DNA of 64,000 bases, taken from positions 62,001 to 126,000 of the forward strand of contig WTGN01000032.1 in assembly GCA_011523545.1 (NCBI GenBank). Reading direction: 5' to 3'. The DNA is from Chloroflexota bacterium (GTDB taxonomy: Bacteria > Chloroflexota > Anaerolineae > Aggregatilineales > Phototrophicaceae). This document shows positions 17,333 to 26,637 of this stretch, piece by piece. Below the pieces are notes generated by a model. It was not told where the DNA came from and did no database searches. It worked only from the letters and a program-made list of their open reading frames with translations. Position 1 is the stretch's first letter; the number at the start of each line of letters is the position of its first letter. The translations under genes were made by a program, and so were the position numbers.

Positions 17333-17341
17333 TGGTATAGT
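17333..17341 (+). promoter_or_regulatory. Extended -10 promoter before SDR gene
   Basis: TGG-TATAGT lies 39 bases before the SDR start and 9 bases after the moaA stop. No clear -35. Confidence 0.4.
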
Positions 17342-17379
17342 CGCCGTCACGGAGTCGGCAGAATCACCAGACGAGGAAA

Positions 17380-18153
17380 ATGATGGGCAATTCTGACTTT
17401 GATTTGAGCGGGCAAACAGCCCTGATCACGGGCGCGGGACGGGGCATCGGCTTGGCGACCGCGCGTCGATTTGCCGCTGCCGGCGCCGATGTCATCATCG
17501 CCGAGTACATTGCCGAAAACGGCGAGCGGGCGGCGGCCGAAATCGAGGGCCTGGGGCGAAGGTCCATGTTCATCGAAGTGGACGTGCGCGATTCCGCCAG
17601 CGTTGACGCGATGGCGGCGCAGGCGCTGAACGCATTCCCGAACATTGACATTCTGGTCTGCAACGCCGGCATCGCGCAGGCGGTTAACGCCGAGGATTGC
17701 AGCGATGAAGACTGGCTCAATATGATGGCGGTCAATCTCAATGGCGTCTTCTGGTGCTGCCGCGCCATCGGCCGTCACATGCTGCAGCGCGGCAGCGGCG
17801 CTATCGTGAACGTGGCGTCCATGTCGGGCATGATCTCCAATACGCCGCAGCCACAGGCGCACTATAACGCGGCCAAGGCGGGCGTGATTCTGCTGACCAA
17901 ATCACTGGCGGGCGAATGGGCCGGCCGCGGCCTGCGCGTCAACTGCGTCTCGCCCGGTTATATCGGCACCGATATGACCCTGGAAGGCTTCAGCAACGAT
18001 GACTGGCGGCCCACCTGGCTGGCGATGACGCCGCAAGGGCGCATCGGCGTGGCGAAAGAGATCGCCCAGGCCATCTTTTATTTAGCCTCGCCGGGCGCCA
18101 CTTTTACGACCGGCACGAACCTGGTCGTCGATGGCGGTTATACATCCTGGTAA
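17380..18153 (+). CDS. Short-chain dehydrogenase/reductase
   Basis: 257 residues (two in-frame ATGs at 17380 and 17383; GAGG spacing favours the second). NAD(P)-dependent oxidoreductase of the classical SDR type. TGAGRGIGLATA (cofactor loop), CNAGIAQ, the active site VASMSGM with catalytic Ser, HYNAAKA (YxxxK), and the C-terminal TGTNLVVDGGYTSW. Substrate unknown; SDRs of this form act on sugars, alcohols or 3-oxoacyl thioesters. Preceded by moaA, with its own likely promoter. Confidence 0.93.
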   Translation: MMGNSDFDLSGQTALITGAGRGIGLATARRFAAAGADVIIAEYIAENGERAAAEIEGLGRRSMFIEVDVRDSASVDAMAAQALNAFPNIDILVCNAGIAQAVNAEDCSDEDWLNMMAVNLNGVFWCCRAIGRHMLQRGSGAIVNVASMSGMISNTPQPQAHYNAAKAGVILLTKSLAGEWAGRGLRVNCVSPGYIGTDMTLEGFSNDDWRPTWLAMTPQGRIGVAKEIAQAIFYLASPGATFTTGTNLVVDGGYTSW

Positions 18154-18171
18154 ACCGCGCGGAAAGGCGCG

Positions 18172-18483
18172 CTAAACGACGAAGGCGCCGGTCTCAATCA
18201 CGTCAATGGGTACGCCATCCAGTTCGCGCGGCAGAATCGAATCCGCGTCCAATTCGGTACGCGGCGGCTTTTTGCTGACCATTACAACTAAACAGAGTTC
18301 GTCCCTTGGCCGGCCATTGCGCTGACGGTATCCGATGCCCGTCCCGATAACGTTGGGATAGCGCAGCAGTTGCTCATCGTAGCGAGCCTGGGCGGCGGCG
18401 ATTTCCGCGGCCCGTTTCGCATCATCCATTGCTGCAGTCGCTGGTGGGTTTCCGCGTCGGCGGTCTAAGGAATCTCTGGACAT
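18172..18483 (-). CDS. Small protein resembling the N-terminal domain of the trypsin-like protease at 22597
   Basis: 103 residues from ATG 18483 (overlapping the upstream gene's end by 19 bases) or 85 from ATG 18429; no strong Shine-Dalgarno decides. The core [13 protein letters not shown] ... [13 protein letters not shown] ... [17 protein letters not shown] parallels GVVGVAIGFRNYK ... QLAMAVLVQQKKP ... PPDVSGARTDVVEVGRL in residues 24-85 of the protease at 22597. It therefore looks like a free-standing copy of that domain. Role unknown. Confidence 0.7.
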   Translation of the reverse strand: MSRDSLDRRRGNPPATAAMDDAKRAAEIAAAQARYDEQLLRYPNVIGTGIGYRQRNGRPRDELCLVVMVSKKPPRTELDADSILPRELDGVPIDVIETGAFVV

Positions 18484-20885
18484 TCGGTGCCCAGCACGAC
18501 GCTGACGATATCGCTGCGAATCCAGCCCTCCAGATTGGCGTCGTCCACGCTGACGCGCACGAAGTACCAGACCGGGCCGGCCGGGTTGCGCTCCTGCCGC
18601 TCGAGCTTCAAGACCGGGGCGACCGTGCCCGTGCCCAGCCAGCCGACAATCGGCGATTGTGTTGTGGGCCGCGTGCGCACTCTGATCGCTTCTGTGTTGA
18701 GGACTACGACCTGACAGAGCTCAACCGGCGTCGAGGTATATGTCGGTGTGCTGGTGTAGGTGGGCGTGTTGGATGGCGTCGCGGTGCGGGTTGGTGTGCT
18801 GGTCGCGGTGGGCGTGTGCGATGGCGTAAAGGTCGCGGTCGGGGTGTAGGTCTGTGTGGCGGTGGGCGTGTTGGTGGCTGTATTTGTGGCGGTGGGTGTA
18901 TCGGATGGCGTGAAAGTCAACGTTGGCGACGGTGTAATGGTCGGCGGATTGGTCGCGGTCGGCGTACTGGTCGCGGTCGGGAAGAAGTTAGCGCCAATGA
19001 AGCTCTCGATGGGGTCGCGATTCATAAAGCCGATAGCGCCGCCCACGCCGCCTATGATGATCAGGATGACGGCGATGACCAGACGGCCACGGTTGCGGCG
19101 GCGGCGGAGCACAGCGTCAATCCGGCTGATATCGGCGCGGCGCCCCAGGATTCTGAAGGGATCATCGCGCATGGCTTCAAGCCAGGTCCGCGCTTCGCGG
19201 TTGTTGCCTTCCTGCAGCGCTTCTTCAGCCCGTTCCAGGTAGCGGCTGAACAAGTCGTTGACGGTGGCGCGAAAACGCTCGTCCTGGGCGTAATCAGCCG
19301 CCATCTCCGCCAGCATCTGCCGCGCTTGCGCCAGCTCAGCGTCAAAATTCTGCGAGACCAGCGCTTGCGCCCGTCTGATCGCCTGTTGGGCGCGGCTGAT
19401 ATCGGCCTGCAAATTGCGCGAGCGCATCAGCATTTCCGAGAAAGCGCTGTCCGTCGGGTCAAGCTCGAGGCCCAGTTCCATCAATTTGATGGCGGCGTTC
19501 ATCAGCAAGATGCGTTCGTCCAGGGTTGTCGAGTTGTTGGCATGGCTGAGCGACATCTGCGCCTGGTCGTTGACCTGGCTGCGAATGCCCGCGAGCTTGT
19601 TGTCCACTTCCTGCTGCATCTGCGCCAGGCGTTGGCTGTTCGGCAGAAGCTGACGCGTCTGCGAGAGCAGGCCGCGCACACTAGCGACCTGGGCGACCTG
19701 CTCCTCCAGCGTGCCGCCGATGGTGTTCATGTGGACGGCGATCTGGTCATAATCACGCTGGATCCGCCGCAGCATTTCCAGCCGCTCTTCCGCCTGCGGG
19801 TCATTGGGCACGACGCGCAAGGCGCCTTCATATTTGCGCAGCGCTTCCGACCAATTGTCATTGCCCATCAGGCGATCACCATCGGTGAGCAACTCGCGAG
19901 CCAGCGCCAGGTCCTGAATATCGAGCAGCGCCTGTTCGACATCTTTCCAGGTCAGGATGCCATCGCGCTCCGCCAGTTCCCTCGCTTCGCGGTATAAACC
20001 CGAGGCTTGTTCGTAATTGCCGGCGCGCACCAGTGAATTGGCTCGGTTGTATGCGACGCGCGCTTCAAAGGGGATGCGATGGTCGGGCACGATGCCGCGG
20101 ATCAGGTTGTCTTCCGATTTCTCACGATACTCCAGCGCCGTGGGATTGTTCGCCTGGAGCGCCAGTATCCGATTGGCGACATCAATCGTTTGCTGATATT
20201 CACCCGAGTAGTAACTCTCAGTCAAGCGGGATAGCAGCTCGTCAAGCGCGGAAGAGGCCGATGCTGGCCGCTCTTCTGCCGGGGGCTCGCTCGCTTCTGC
20301 CGGGCTGCGCTCGGCCCTGCCATAGTCGGCCGAGCCGGTGACTTGCGTCGGGCTGGCTGCTTCGCGCGCCGGCTCATAAGTCGAGGGCGAACGCGGCGGC
20401 GGGGTCGGTTCAGGCGCGGCCCGGGAAGGCGCCGAGCTTACGTTGTGGCGCTCAAAAAGCTCCTGGACGCGTTGTTTCGCCTGGGCGCTGTGGGAGCCGG
20501 CTTGCTGCAAGAGGCTGATGACATCGCTGTTGCCGCTGTCTATGCGCAGGGCGTCGGCCAGGATATCGATTGCTTCGTCGATATCATCGTCGTCGCCGGC
20601 GATTTCGATGCGGATTCTGGCGCGCCGCACCAGCCCGCGCAGCGCCGCGGTATTGGGCCGGGCGCCACCGCTTTGGCCACTGGCGATCTCGGCGAATAGC
20701 TCCTGCGCCCTCGATTCCAGCGGGGTGTTCTTCGCCTCCATCAGGAGGTCGCGCGCTTCCTGCTCCAATTCCCTTAAGGCAGCCGCATCCGTCGCCCGCT
20801 GCGCGCGATGTCGCAAATCCTCAATTGCCCGCTGCAATTCCTGCATCAATGGCGTTCCTGTAAAAGCGGTCCCGTCCGCGCGCAT
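18465..20885 (-). CDS. Membrane-anchored helical-repeat protein with Thr/Pro linker and SH3-like C-terminus
   Basis: 806 residues; ATG 20846, with AGGAA eight bases before it, gives 793 and may be the true start. Residues 1-590 are helical with tetratricopeptide-like units (for example [39 protein letters not shown]) and coiled-coil stretches. One membrane helix near 600-622 ([19 protein letters not shown]) follows a basic RRRRNRGR stop. Then a ~75-residue Thr/Pro repeat linker (TATSTPTAT type) and an SH3-like domain at about 722-800 with [18 protein letters not shown] ... GWIRSDIV. The helical part is probably cytoplasmic and the SH3 part outside. Function unknown, perhaps envelope scaffolding. 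Confidence 0.82.
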   Translation of the reverse strand: MRADGTAFTGTPLMQELQRAIEDLRHRAQRATDAAALRELEQEARDLLMEAKNTPLESRAQELFAEIASGQSGGARPNTAALRGLVRRARIRIEIAGDDDDIDEAIDILADALRIDSGNSDVISLLQQAGSHSAQAKQRVQELFERHNVSSAPSRAAPEPTPPPRSPSTYEPAREAASPTQVTGSADYGRAERSPAEASEPPAEERPASASSALDELLSRLTESYYSGEYQQTIDVANRILALQANNPTALEYREKSEDNLIRGIVPDHRIPFEARVAYNRANSLVRAGNYEQASGLYREARELAERDGILTWKDVEQALLDIQDLALARELLTDGDRLMGNDNWSEALRKYEGALRVVPNDPQAEERLEMLRRIQRDYDQIAVHMNTIGGTLEEQVAQVASVRGLLSQTRQLLPNSQRLAQMQQEVDNKLAGIRSQVNDQAQMSLSHANNSTTLDERILLMNAAIKLMELGLELDPTDSAFSEMLMRSRNLQADISRAQQAIRRAQALVSQNFDAELAQARQMLAEMAADYAQDERFRATVNDLFSRYLERAEEALQEGNNREARTWLEAMRDDPFRILGRRADISRIDAVLRRRRNRGRLVIAVILIIIGGVGGAIGFMNRDPIESFIGANFFPTATSTPTATNPPTITPSPTLTFTPSDTPTATNTATNTPTATQTYTPTATFTPSHTPTATSTPTRTATPSNTPTYTSTPTYTSTPVELCQVVVLNTEAIRVRTRPTTQSPIVGWLGTGTVAPVLKLERQERNPAGPVWYFVRVSVDDANLEGWIRSDIVSVVLGTECPEIP
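18735..18985 (-). repeat. Low-complexity Thr/Pro-coding tandem repeat
   Basis: The minus strand repeats ACNCC-type codons encoding TPT/TAT/TNT units over about 250 bases inside the SH3 protein. It is a secreted-protein linker prone to length change by slippage. Confidence 0.7.
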
Positions 20886-20995
20886 ATCTCCTGGCGCAGC
20901 CAGGACCGGCGGCTGCCTCTAGAAGAGCCTTACCACTTCGAGGGATTCTGTGATAGAGTAAGTCGCGACCGATATCCGACGACGATCGACCAATT

Positions 20996-21322
20996 ATGGC
21001 ATCATTTCAGCACATCCGGCCAAGATACAAACTCATCTTATTCTATAATATCAAACCCGACAAACAAGACCAATACTACCGCTACATGCTCAGCAGCTTC
21101 GTCCCGGATATTCAGAAGCTGGGCGTCTACATGCACATGGTCTGGCACATCGCGTATGGGGATTACCCCATGCGAAAGATCGAATTCGTCACCGAAAGCG
21201 CCGACATCCTGCGCCGGCTTTTCCTAAGCGATCAATGGGACGACCTGGAGAACAAGCTCCAGCGTTATGTCGACGATTATGAGCGCAAGGTCGTCGACTA
21301 CCGCAACGGCTTTCAACTCTAG
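20996..21322 (+). CDS. Small conserved-looking protein, possible ferredoxin-like (dimeric alpha-beta barrel) fold
   Basis: 108 residues, no membrane segment. The pattern YKLILFYNIKPDKQDQYYRY (strand-helix), MHMVWHIAYGDYPMRKIEFV (strand-strand) and DILRRLFLSDQWDDLENKL (helix) suggests an NIPSNAP/ABM-like dimeric alpha-beta barrel. Not recognised as a named family. It precedes threonine synthase by about 100 bases that hold a degenerate palindrome. Confidence 0.65.
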   Translation: MASFQHIRPRYKLILFYNIKPDKQDQYYRYMLSSFVPDIQKLGVYMHMVWHIAYGDYPMRKIEFVTESADILRRLFLSDQWDDLENKLQRYVDDYERKVVDYRNGFQL

Positions 21323-21387
21323 GCAGCGTCGGGAACGCCAGACATCACTGGCGGAAACAATTGCGAATGCGCCAGATTACGGGACAT

Positions 21388-21414
21388 TGCAGGGGCGAAA
21401 CAGTGAATCGCCCG
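21388..21414. repeat. Single-arm copy of the GGGGCGA palindrome
   Basis: TGCAGGGGCGAAACAGTGAA followed by TCGCCCGCC: stem GGGCGA/TCGCCC just before the threonine synthase start. Degenerate member of the family described at 46426-46501. Confidence 0.55.
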
Positions 21415-21428
21415 CCAAGGCGCTTGCG

Positions 21429-22511
21429 ATGACTCAGATTCTTTGCAACCGTTGCGCGGCGCCAGCCGGCCCGCTCGAATGGCGTTGCGACCACTGCGGC
21501 GGCTCACTGGATTTTGTCGAGCTCCCGCCTTTCGATCCCGCTCGCATCGACCGGCGCGATTTCTCCCTCTGGCGTTACCGCGCGATGCTGCCGGTGAAGC
21601 GGCGCTTCAGCCTGGGCGAAGGCAAGACGCCGCTGGTCCCGGCCGAGTTGGACGGCGCCCGCTTCCATGCCAAGCTGGAATATCTGAATCCGACCGGCTC
21701 GTTCAAGGATCGCGGCACGACCACCTTGCTCAATCATTTCGCAGCCTGCGGGGTTCGCGAGGCGATCGACAACTCATCGGGCAATGCGGGCGCGTCGCTG
21801 GCCGCCTACGCTGGCGTCGGCGGGATGAGCGCCACCGTCTTCGTCCCTGCCGCCACCGCCGTCGAAAGCAAGAAGCGCCTGATACGGTCCTTCGGCGGTC
21901 ATATTATCGAATCGCGCGATTATTTGACCGATGTCTACGCGGCGGCAGAACGGACGGCGTACGCCAGCCACGCCTGGAGCCCCTACTTCGTGCTCGGCCA
22001 GCAGACGGCCGCCTGGGAAACCTGGGAACAGCTGGGGCGCGCGCCGGATGCGGTGGCGACGCCGGTGGGCCATGGCGGGCTCTTCCTCGGCTTCTATCGC
22101 GGCTTCAAAGCGCTGCATGAGGCCGGCTTGATTGAGCGCATCCCGCGCATGATCGCGCTGCAATCGGCGGGAGTCGACCCCATCGTACGCGCCTGGGAGG
22201 CCAAAGCCGACGCCCCTGCCCCGCTCGATCCCGGGCCGAGCGTCGCCGACGGCATCCTCGTTGACGCGCCCGTACGCGGCCCGGCGATTCTGCGCGCGCT
22301 TTATGAGACGGAGGGCTTCGCGCTGCGCCTGAGCGATGGGGCGATCCTGGCGGCGCAGGAGCGGCTGCACAAGCGAGGCCTGATGATCGAGGCCACCAGC
22401 GCGGTGACGGCCGCCGCCCTGCCGCAAATACGCCAAGAGATTGGCGCTGAGGCGACGCTTGTTCTCGCATTCACAGGCAGTGGGCTCAAGAGCATCGGCG
22501 ATCCCGCCTAG
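21429..22511 (+). CDS. thrC: Threonine synthase-like PLP enzyme
   Basis: 360 residues from ATG 21429; the frame is open upstream, but this start opens directly on a CX2C ... CX2C zinc-ribbon-like head (CNRCAAPAGPLEWRCDHCGG). Makes threonine from O-phosphohomoserine using pyridoxal phosphate. The PLP lysine lies in NPTGSFKDRGTT; the phosphate-binding loop is DNSSGNAGASLAAY; a late TGSGLKS segment closes the site. The short N-terminal metal-ribbon form is common in bacteria and archaea outside proteobacteria. A related PLP lyase with another amino-acid substrate is the alternative. No other threonine-pathway gene is adjacent. Confidence 0.88.
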   Translation: MTQILCNRCAAPAGPLEWRCDHCGGSLDFVELPPFDPARIDRRDFSLWRYRAMLPVKRRFSLGEGKTPLVPAELDGARFHAKLEYLNPTGSFKDRGTTTLLNHFAACGVREAIDNSSGNAGASLAAYAGVGGMSATVFVPAATAVESKKRLIRSFGGHIIESRDYLTDVYAAAERTAYASHAWSPYFVLGQQTAAWETWEQLGRAPDAVATPVGHGGLFLGFYRGFKALHEAGLIERIPRMIALQSAGVDPIVRAWEAKADAPAPLDPGPSVADGILVDAPVRGPAILRALYETEGFALRLSDGAILAAQERLHKRGLMIEATSAVTAAALPQIRQEIGAEATLVLAFTGSGLKSIGDPA

Positions 22512-22547
22512 CGCCCGTCGCAAATATCCCGCTTTTTCGATTCGTCG

Positions 22548-22553
22548 TATAAT
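22548..22553 (+). promoter_or_regulatory. -10 box before trypsin-like protease gene
   Basis: TATAAT 44 bases before the start at 22597; GGAG lies 10 bases before the ATG. No clear -35. Confidence 0.4.
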
Positions 22554-22596
22554 GTCATGGCATTTGTCTGATGATTGACATCGGAGATGGCGTGGC

Positions 22597-23679
22597 ATGT
22601 CAATGGACCTTTTCCGCCAACTGCTGGAAGCGCAGCGCATCGCCCAAAGCGACCTGCTCAAGCGGCGCGGCGTGGTCGGCGTGGCAATTGGCTTTCGCAA
22701 CTATAAGGAACATGTGACCGACCAACTGGCGATGGCTGTGCTGGTGCAGCAGAAGAAGCCGGTCGAAGCCTTGAGCGCGGAAGATGTCGTGCCGCCCGAT
22801 GTGAGCGGGGCGCGCACCGATGTCGTCGAAGTCGGCCGGCTGGAGGCGCTGGTGAACCCGCGCGATCGCTTTCGCCCCAATATTCCGGCCGGCGTCAGCA
22901 TCGGGCATTACAAGGTCACCGCTGGCACGCTGGGCGCCATCGTCTTCGACCGCAACACCGGCGAGCCGCTCATTCTGTCGAACAATCATGTCTTGGCCAA
23001 CAGCAACGACGCCGAGATCGGCGACGCCATCTTGCAGCCAGGTCCGACCGATCATGGCCTCAGGCCGGACGATGCGGTCGCCAAGCTGCATCGCTTCGAA
23101 ATGCTGCGCTTTATGAACAGCTTGGGAACGGGCCGGACGCCAACGACAACGCCGCCGCTCTTTCCGGCAGGCGGCTGTGACATTGTCGAGCTCTTCGCCA
23201 CCGTCGGCAATACGCTGGGCAAAATCAGCGGCTCGTCGAAGCGCTTGACCAGCGTGCCCATGCCAAAAGCCCAGACGGAAGCGGCGCCGGTCTACGCCAA
23301 CCGGGTGGATGCCGCGCTGGCTCGCCCGAACAACCCCATGCTCTTCCAGGGGGCCATCGCCGAAATCGGCCGTCCCAACGGCAGTAAGCTGGCGCAGCTC
23401 GGCATGGAAGTGCGCAAGCAGGGACGCACCACCGGTTACACCGAGGGCACGGTGACGCTGATGAACGCGACCGTGGATGTATCTTATGGCGAGGACTTGC
23501 AGGCGCGCTTCATTGGCCAGGTCATCACTACGCCCATGAGCCAGGGCGGCGATTCCGGCGCGCTCATTGTCGAGCGTGACAGCTTGAACGCGGTTGGCCT
23601 GCTCTTCGCCGGTTCCCGCCGCGCCTCTATTTTCACGCCAATGCAGACCGTGCTCAAGGTGATGGAGGTCGATCTCTGA
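22597..23679 (+). CDS. Trypsin-like serine protease without signal peptide
   Basis: 360 residues. Residues 1-85 form an N-terminal domain (GVVGVAIGFRNYKEH ... VVEVGRLEAL) shared with the small protein at 18172-18483. The protease part has a complete chymotrypsin-type triad by position: H131 in LSNNHVLA, D238 in ANRVDAALA, S320 in MSQGGDSGALIV. A QGRTTGYTEGTV strand pair precedes the serine. No signal peptide or membrane segment is visible, so it would act in the cytoplasm unless exported by another route. Substrate unknown. Confidence 0.85.
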   Translation: MSMDLFRQLLEAQRIAQSDLLKRRGVVGVAIGFRNYKEHVTDQLAMAVLVQQKKPVEALSAEDVVPPDVSGARTDVVEVGRLEALVNPRDRFRPNIPAGVSIGHYKVTAGTLGAIVFDRNTGEPLILSNNHVLANSNDAEIGDAILQPGPTDHGLRPDDAVAKLHRFEMLRFMNSLGTGRTPTTTPPLFPAGGCDIVELFATVGNTLGKISGSSKRLTSVPMPKAQTEAAPVYANRVDAALARPNNPMLFQGAIAEIGRPNGSKLAQLGMEVRKQGRTTGYTEGTVTLMNATVDVSYGEDLQARFIGQVITTPMSQGGDSGALIVERDSLNAVGLLFAGSRRASIFTPMQTVLKVMEVDL

Positions 23680-23691
23680 GCGCGGCGCAAC

Positions 23692-23716
23692 AAAAAAGGA
23701 CGCCCTGAACAGGGCG
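23692..23716 (-). terminator. Rho-independent terminator after the band-7 gene
   Basis: On the minus strand CGCCCT-GTTC-AGGGCG is followed by six T after two bases. It lies 34 bases past the stop of the SPFH gene. Confidence 0.8.
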
Positions 23717-23749
23717 CCCCGGTTGCTTCCGTAGGATGCGCTTGTCGCG

Positions 23750-24796
23750 CTAATTGCCCGCGTCTGTCAACGTGATATTGGCCTCGGGCGCTTCAAAGTC
23801 GTCGCCCAATTGGGTGAAGTCATCGACGCTGAAAATGAAGGGCGCGTCCGCCGGCAATAGGGCGAAGGACACGTTATCCGACAGGTTGGCGACGTAGAGA
23901 TACTGGATCAGATTCGGGTTGGCCGCAATCTGATCGCTGATGACGCGCAGGGCTTCCGCTTCCGCCTGCGCCTCGATCAAGCGGGCATTGGCGCGACCGC
24001 GGGCTTCCTGCTCCAGCGCATCGGCGCGACCGCCGGCCTCGGTCTGAACACGTTCCGCTTCGGTGCGGGCGCGCTGCAGCTTCTGTTCCTCGATCTGCTT
24101 TTCTTCAATCGAGTTGGCAAAGGCGTCATTGAAGTCGATCTGGCGCACGAGCAAGGAGGTCAAGGTCAAGCCCTGCTCTTTCATCTCGCGGCCGACAACT
24201 TCCGAGATGCGCCCGCCGAGCGCCTCACGCTCCAGGCCGTAGATCGCTTCCGCCTCAAACTGCGAGACGACATCGCGGGCGACGGCGCGCACGGTCGGAC
24301 GAATGAAGTCGGACTCATAGCGATTCTGCCAATTCAGATGAATCTGATTGACATCGCCCCGTTCGATACGATAGAGCACGGTGATATCCAGGCGCACCTC
24401 CTGGCCATCAATGGTGAGCGCTTCGACAGCATCGTTGCCTTGCAGGCGTCCTTCGCTGCTGATGCCCGACATGGTGTATTCGCGCTGGTCGGTCGGGTAG
24501 ATGATGTACTCCTGCAAGCCGGGGATGATGATCGACGTGCCGGGCGCCCGCGCCGGGTCTTCCAGTTCACCGGTCAACACATTGACGATGACCGCCGCCC
24601 GCGCCGGCTGCACGATCAGAATGCCGGAACTAACGACGAAAAGCACGACGCCGGCCGCGAAGCCGAAGAGCGCCAGCAAAACGCCGCCACGGGACGACCG
24701 CCCCTGTGACGCCAGGGTGAAGGCGAAGGCAACGCCCAGAATGCCAACCCCGAACGCGAGAACCGCGACGATTCCTAATAGGCCACCAAAATTCAT
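23750..24796 (-). CDS. SPFH/band-7 (prohibitin-like) membrane protein
   Basis: 348 residues from ATG 24796, which follows GGAG by five bases; a GTG at 24802 adds two residues. Two hydrophobic segments (about 5-30 and 38-62) anchor it. The SPFH domain spans about 62-240 (ARAAVIVNVLTGELEDPA; TIDGQEVRLDITVLYRIE; VGREMKEQGLTLTSLLVRQI), followed by an Ala/Glu-rich coiled coil about 215-285 (EEKQIEEQKLQRARTEAERV) and a hydrophobic tail helix. Family members form large rings in membrane microdomains and often assist proteases; no FtsH gene is adjacent. Confidence 0.92.
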   Translation of the reverse strand: MNFGGLLGIVAVLAFGVGILGVAFAFTLASQGRSSRGGVLLALFGFAAGVVLFVVSSGILIVQPARAAVIVNVLTGELEDPARAPGTSIIIPGLQEYIIYPTDQREYTMSGISSEGRLQGNDAVEALTIDGQEVRLDITVLYRIERGDVNQIHLNWQNRYESDFIRPTVRAVARDVVSQFEAEAIYGLEREALGGRISEVVGREMKEQGLTLTSLLVRQIDFNDAFANSIEEKQIEEQKLQRARTEAERVQTEAGGRADALEQEARGRANARLIEAQAEAEALRVISDQIAANPNLIQYLYVANLSDNVSFALLPADAPFIFSVDDFTQLGDDFEAPEANITLTDAGN

Positions 24797-24948
24797 GTCC
24801 ACTCCTTCATAGCAGTTGCATCTGCCATCTCTGTTGTTCGCTTTGATTATACCATACCACGCGCCGCCGCCTGACCACCCAAAAACTGGGGGATTCGTCA
24901 GCAGCGCGCCGTAAACGAGTTATACGCTTCCGCAAGGGCTCGGTTGCG

Positions 24949-26571
24949 TCAGGCGCCGGCCCAGCCGGGTCCGCGTACGACTCGCCCGGGCGTATCGCCG
25001 GTGTGCTCGCCGTCGCGCAGTACTTGGCGCCCATTGACGAAGACGTGGATCATGCCGTCGCTGTATTGATGAGGATCGCCGGGCACGGAATGGTCTTGCA
25101 CCCGCGCCGGATCAAATACGGCGATATCGGCGAAGCAGCCCGGCTTGAGATAACCGCGCGCTTTCAGTTTGAGATTGTCGGCGGCGAAACCGGACAAGCG
25201 TCGCACAGCGTCTTCCAGCGTCAGCAAGCCCTCGTCGCGAACGTATTTGCCGATGACGCGCGCGAAGCTGCCATAGGCGCGCGGATGCGGATGATAGCTG
25301 AGGAAGGCGCCTTCGGTCGCGATCGAACCGGCGTCAGAGCAGAAACTCACCCAAGGCAGCCGTACCTGTTTGCGCAGGTTATCTTCCGACATGCTGAAGT
25401 AGAGCGAGAAGATGCGGCTGTTGTCCTCGATCAGCAGGTCAATCGCCGTATCGGCCGCCGATGTGCCGCGCTCAGCCATGACCTCGCTCAGCCATCTGCC
25501 CTGGTACTTGCGCAGCGCCTGCTTGGCGAAGCCGGCCAGCATGATGCCGTCAGGACCGTTCTCCTCAAACATGTTCTCCCATTGATGCGAGGGCAGCGCC
25601 ATCTCCCGCTTGATGCGCTCGCGCAGGTCAGGCTCTTTCAGGCGCGCGATCATGGCGTCAAAGCCGCCGTCATGCGCCCAGGCCGGAATGCATGAGGCCA
25701 GTCCGGTGCCGCTGTAGGGATAGGTGTACATATCGGCGGTCAAGGGCAATCCCTCGGCGCGCAGGGCTTCGACGCGAGCGATGACCTCGTCCATCTTGCG
25801 CCAGTTGGCTTTGCCAGCCGCCTTGAGATGATAGATCTCGCCGGTCACGCCGGTTTCGCGCATGATGCGAATCAACTCGTCGAGCGCTTCCAGGAATTGC
25901 GCGCCTTCGCTGCGCAAGTGGGTGATGTACATGCCATCGTGCTCGGCGACCACACGGCAAAGCTCGATCAGCTCCTCAGTGCTCTGATAAGTCGCCGGCG
26001 GGTAAATCAGCGCCGCCGACATGCCCATGGCGCCCTCGCGCATGGCCGCATGCAGCAAGCGCTTCATCTCGTCCATTTCGCAGTCGGTCACCGGTCGATC
26101 GTCATAACCGGCGGCATGGATGCGCAGCGTTGCCGAGCCAACGAACGAAGCCACATTGGTCGCCACGCCTTTGCGCTCGAGGAACTCTAAGTATTCGCCC
26201 AGGGTTGTCCACTCGATGTCGTATTGGATGTCGGCGGTGGACAGAATCGTATCGCGGTTGCTTTTCATCTCCTCATTGAGCGGACCCATCGACGTGCCCT
26301 CGCCCATGACTTCGAGGGTGACGCCCTGCTTGATATCGCTCATGGAGCGGCCGTCTTCGATCAGGGATTCGGTCGCCCAGCTGAGCATGTTGATGAAGCC
26401 GGGGGCGACGGCGAGTCCATCGAGGTCGATGATATTGGCGGCGGATTCGCCGCGCAGGTCGCCGATGGCGGCGATGCGGTCGCCGCGGACGAGGAGGTCG
26501 GCGCTGACAGGTGGGTTGCCCGTGCCGTCGTAGAGGGCGCCGTTTCGGAGGAGGGTTGTGCGTGGGGTCAT
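24949..26571 (-). CDS. D-aminoacylase-like amidohydrolase with altered metal site
   Basis: 540 residues, the size of N-acyl-D-amino-acid deacylases, which free D-amino acids from N-acyl forms. N-terminal TLLRNGALYDGTGNPPVSAD and the LDGLAVAPGFIN strand match the amidohydrolase entry, but the usual HxH after GFID is replaced by GFINMLSW, and the metal-bridging Cys of VxGNCG is absent (EVMGEGTSMG). MYITHLRSEG, IYHLKAAGKANW and FCSDAGSIATEG keep the later His, His and Asp. Whether it is a divergent enzyme or uses fewer metals is open. Next to a nitrilase-type amidase on the same strand, so a small amide-degrading pair is possible. Confidence 0.82.
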   Translation of the reverse strand: MTPRTTLLRNGALYDGTGNPPVSADLLVRGDRIAAIGDLRGESAANIIDLDGLAVAPGFINMLSWATESLIEDGRSMSDIKQGVTLEVMGEGTSMGPLNEEMKSNRDTILSTADIQYDIEWTTLGEYLEFLERKGVATNVASFVGSATLRIHAAGYDDRPVTDCEMDEMKRLLHAAMREGAMGMSAALIYPPATYQSTEELIELCRVVAEHDGMYITHLRSEGAQFLEALDELIRIMRETGVTGEIYHLKAAGKANWRKMDEVIARVEALRAEGLPLTADMYTYPYSGTGLASCIPAWAHDGGFDAMIARLKEPDLRERIKREMALPSHQWENMFEENGPDGIMLAGFAKQALRKYQGRWLSEVMAERGTSAADTAIDLLIEDNSRIFSLYFSMSEDNLRKQVRLPWVSFCSDAGSIATEGAFLSYHPHPRAYGSFARVIGKYVRDEGLLTLEDAVRRLSGFAADNLKLKARGYLKPGCFADIAVFDPARVQDHSVPGDPHQYSDGMIHVFVNGRQVLRDGEHTGDTPGRVVRGPGWAGA

Positions 26572-26637
26572 GAGATACTCTTACTTTTGGGCAGACCTTA
26601 CTGCGCTTCCGCAGCGTTCGCTAGCCAACCCCTCCCC

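Noticed and set aside
18429..19997. 522-codon plus-strand frame
   Set aside because: Complement of the helical-repeat/SH3 gene; its Gly/Arg/Val repeats are the reverse of the Thr/Pro linker.
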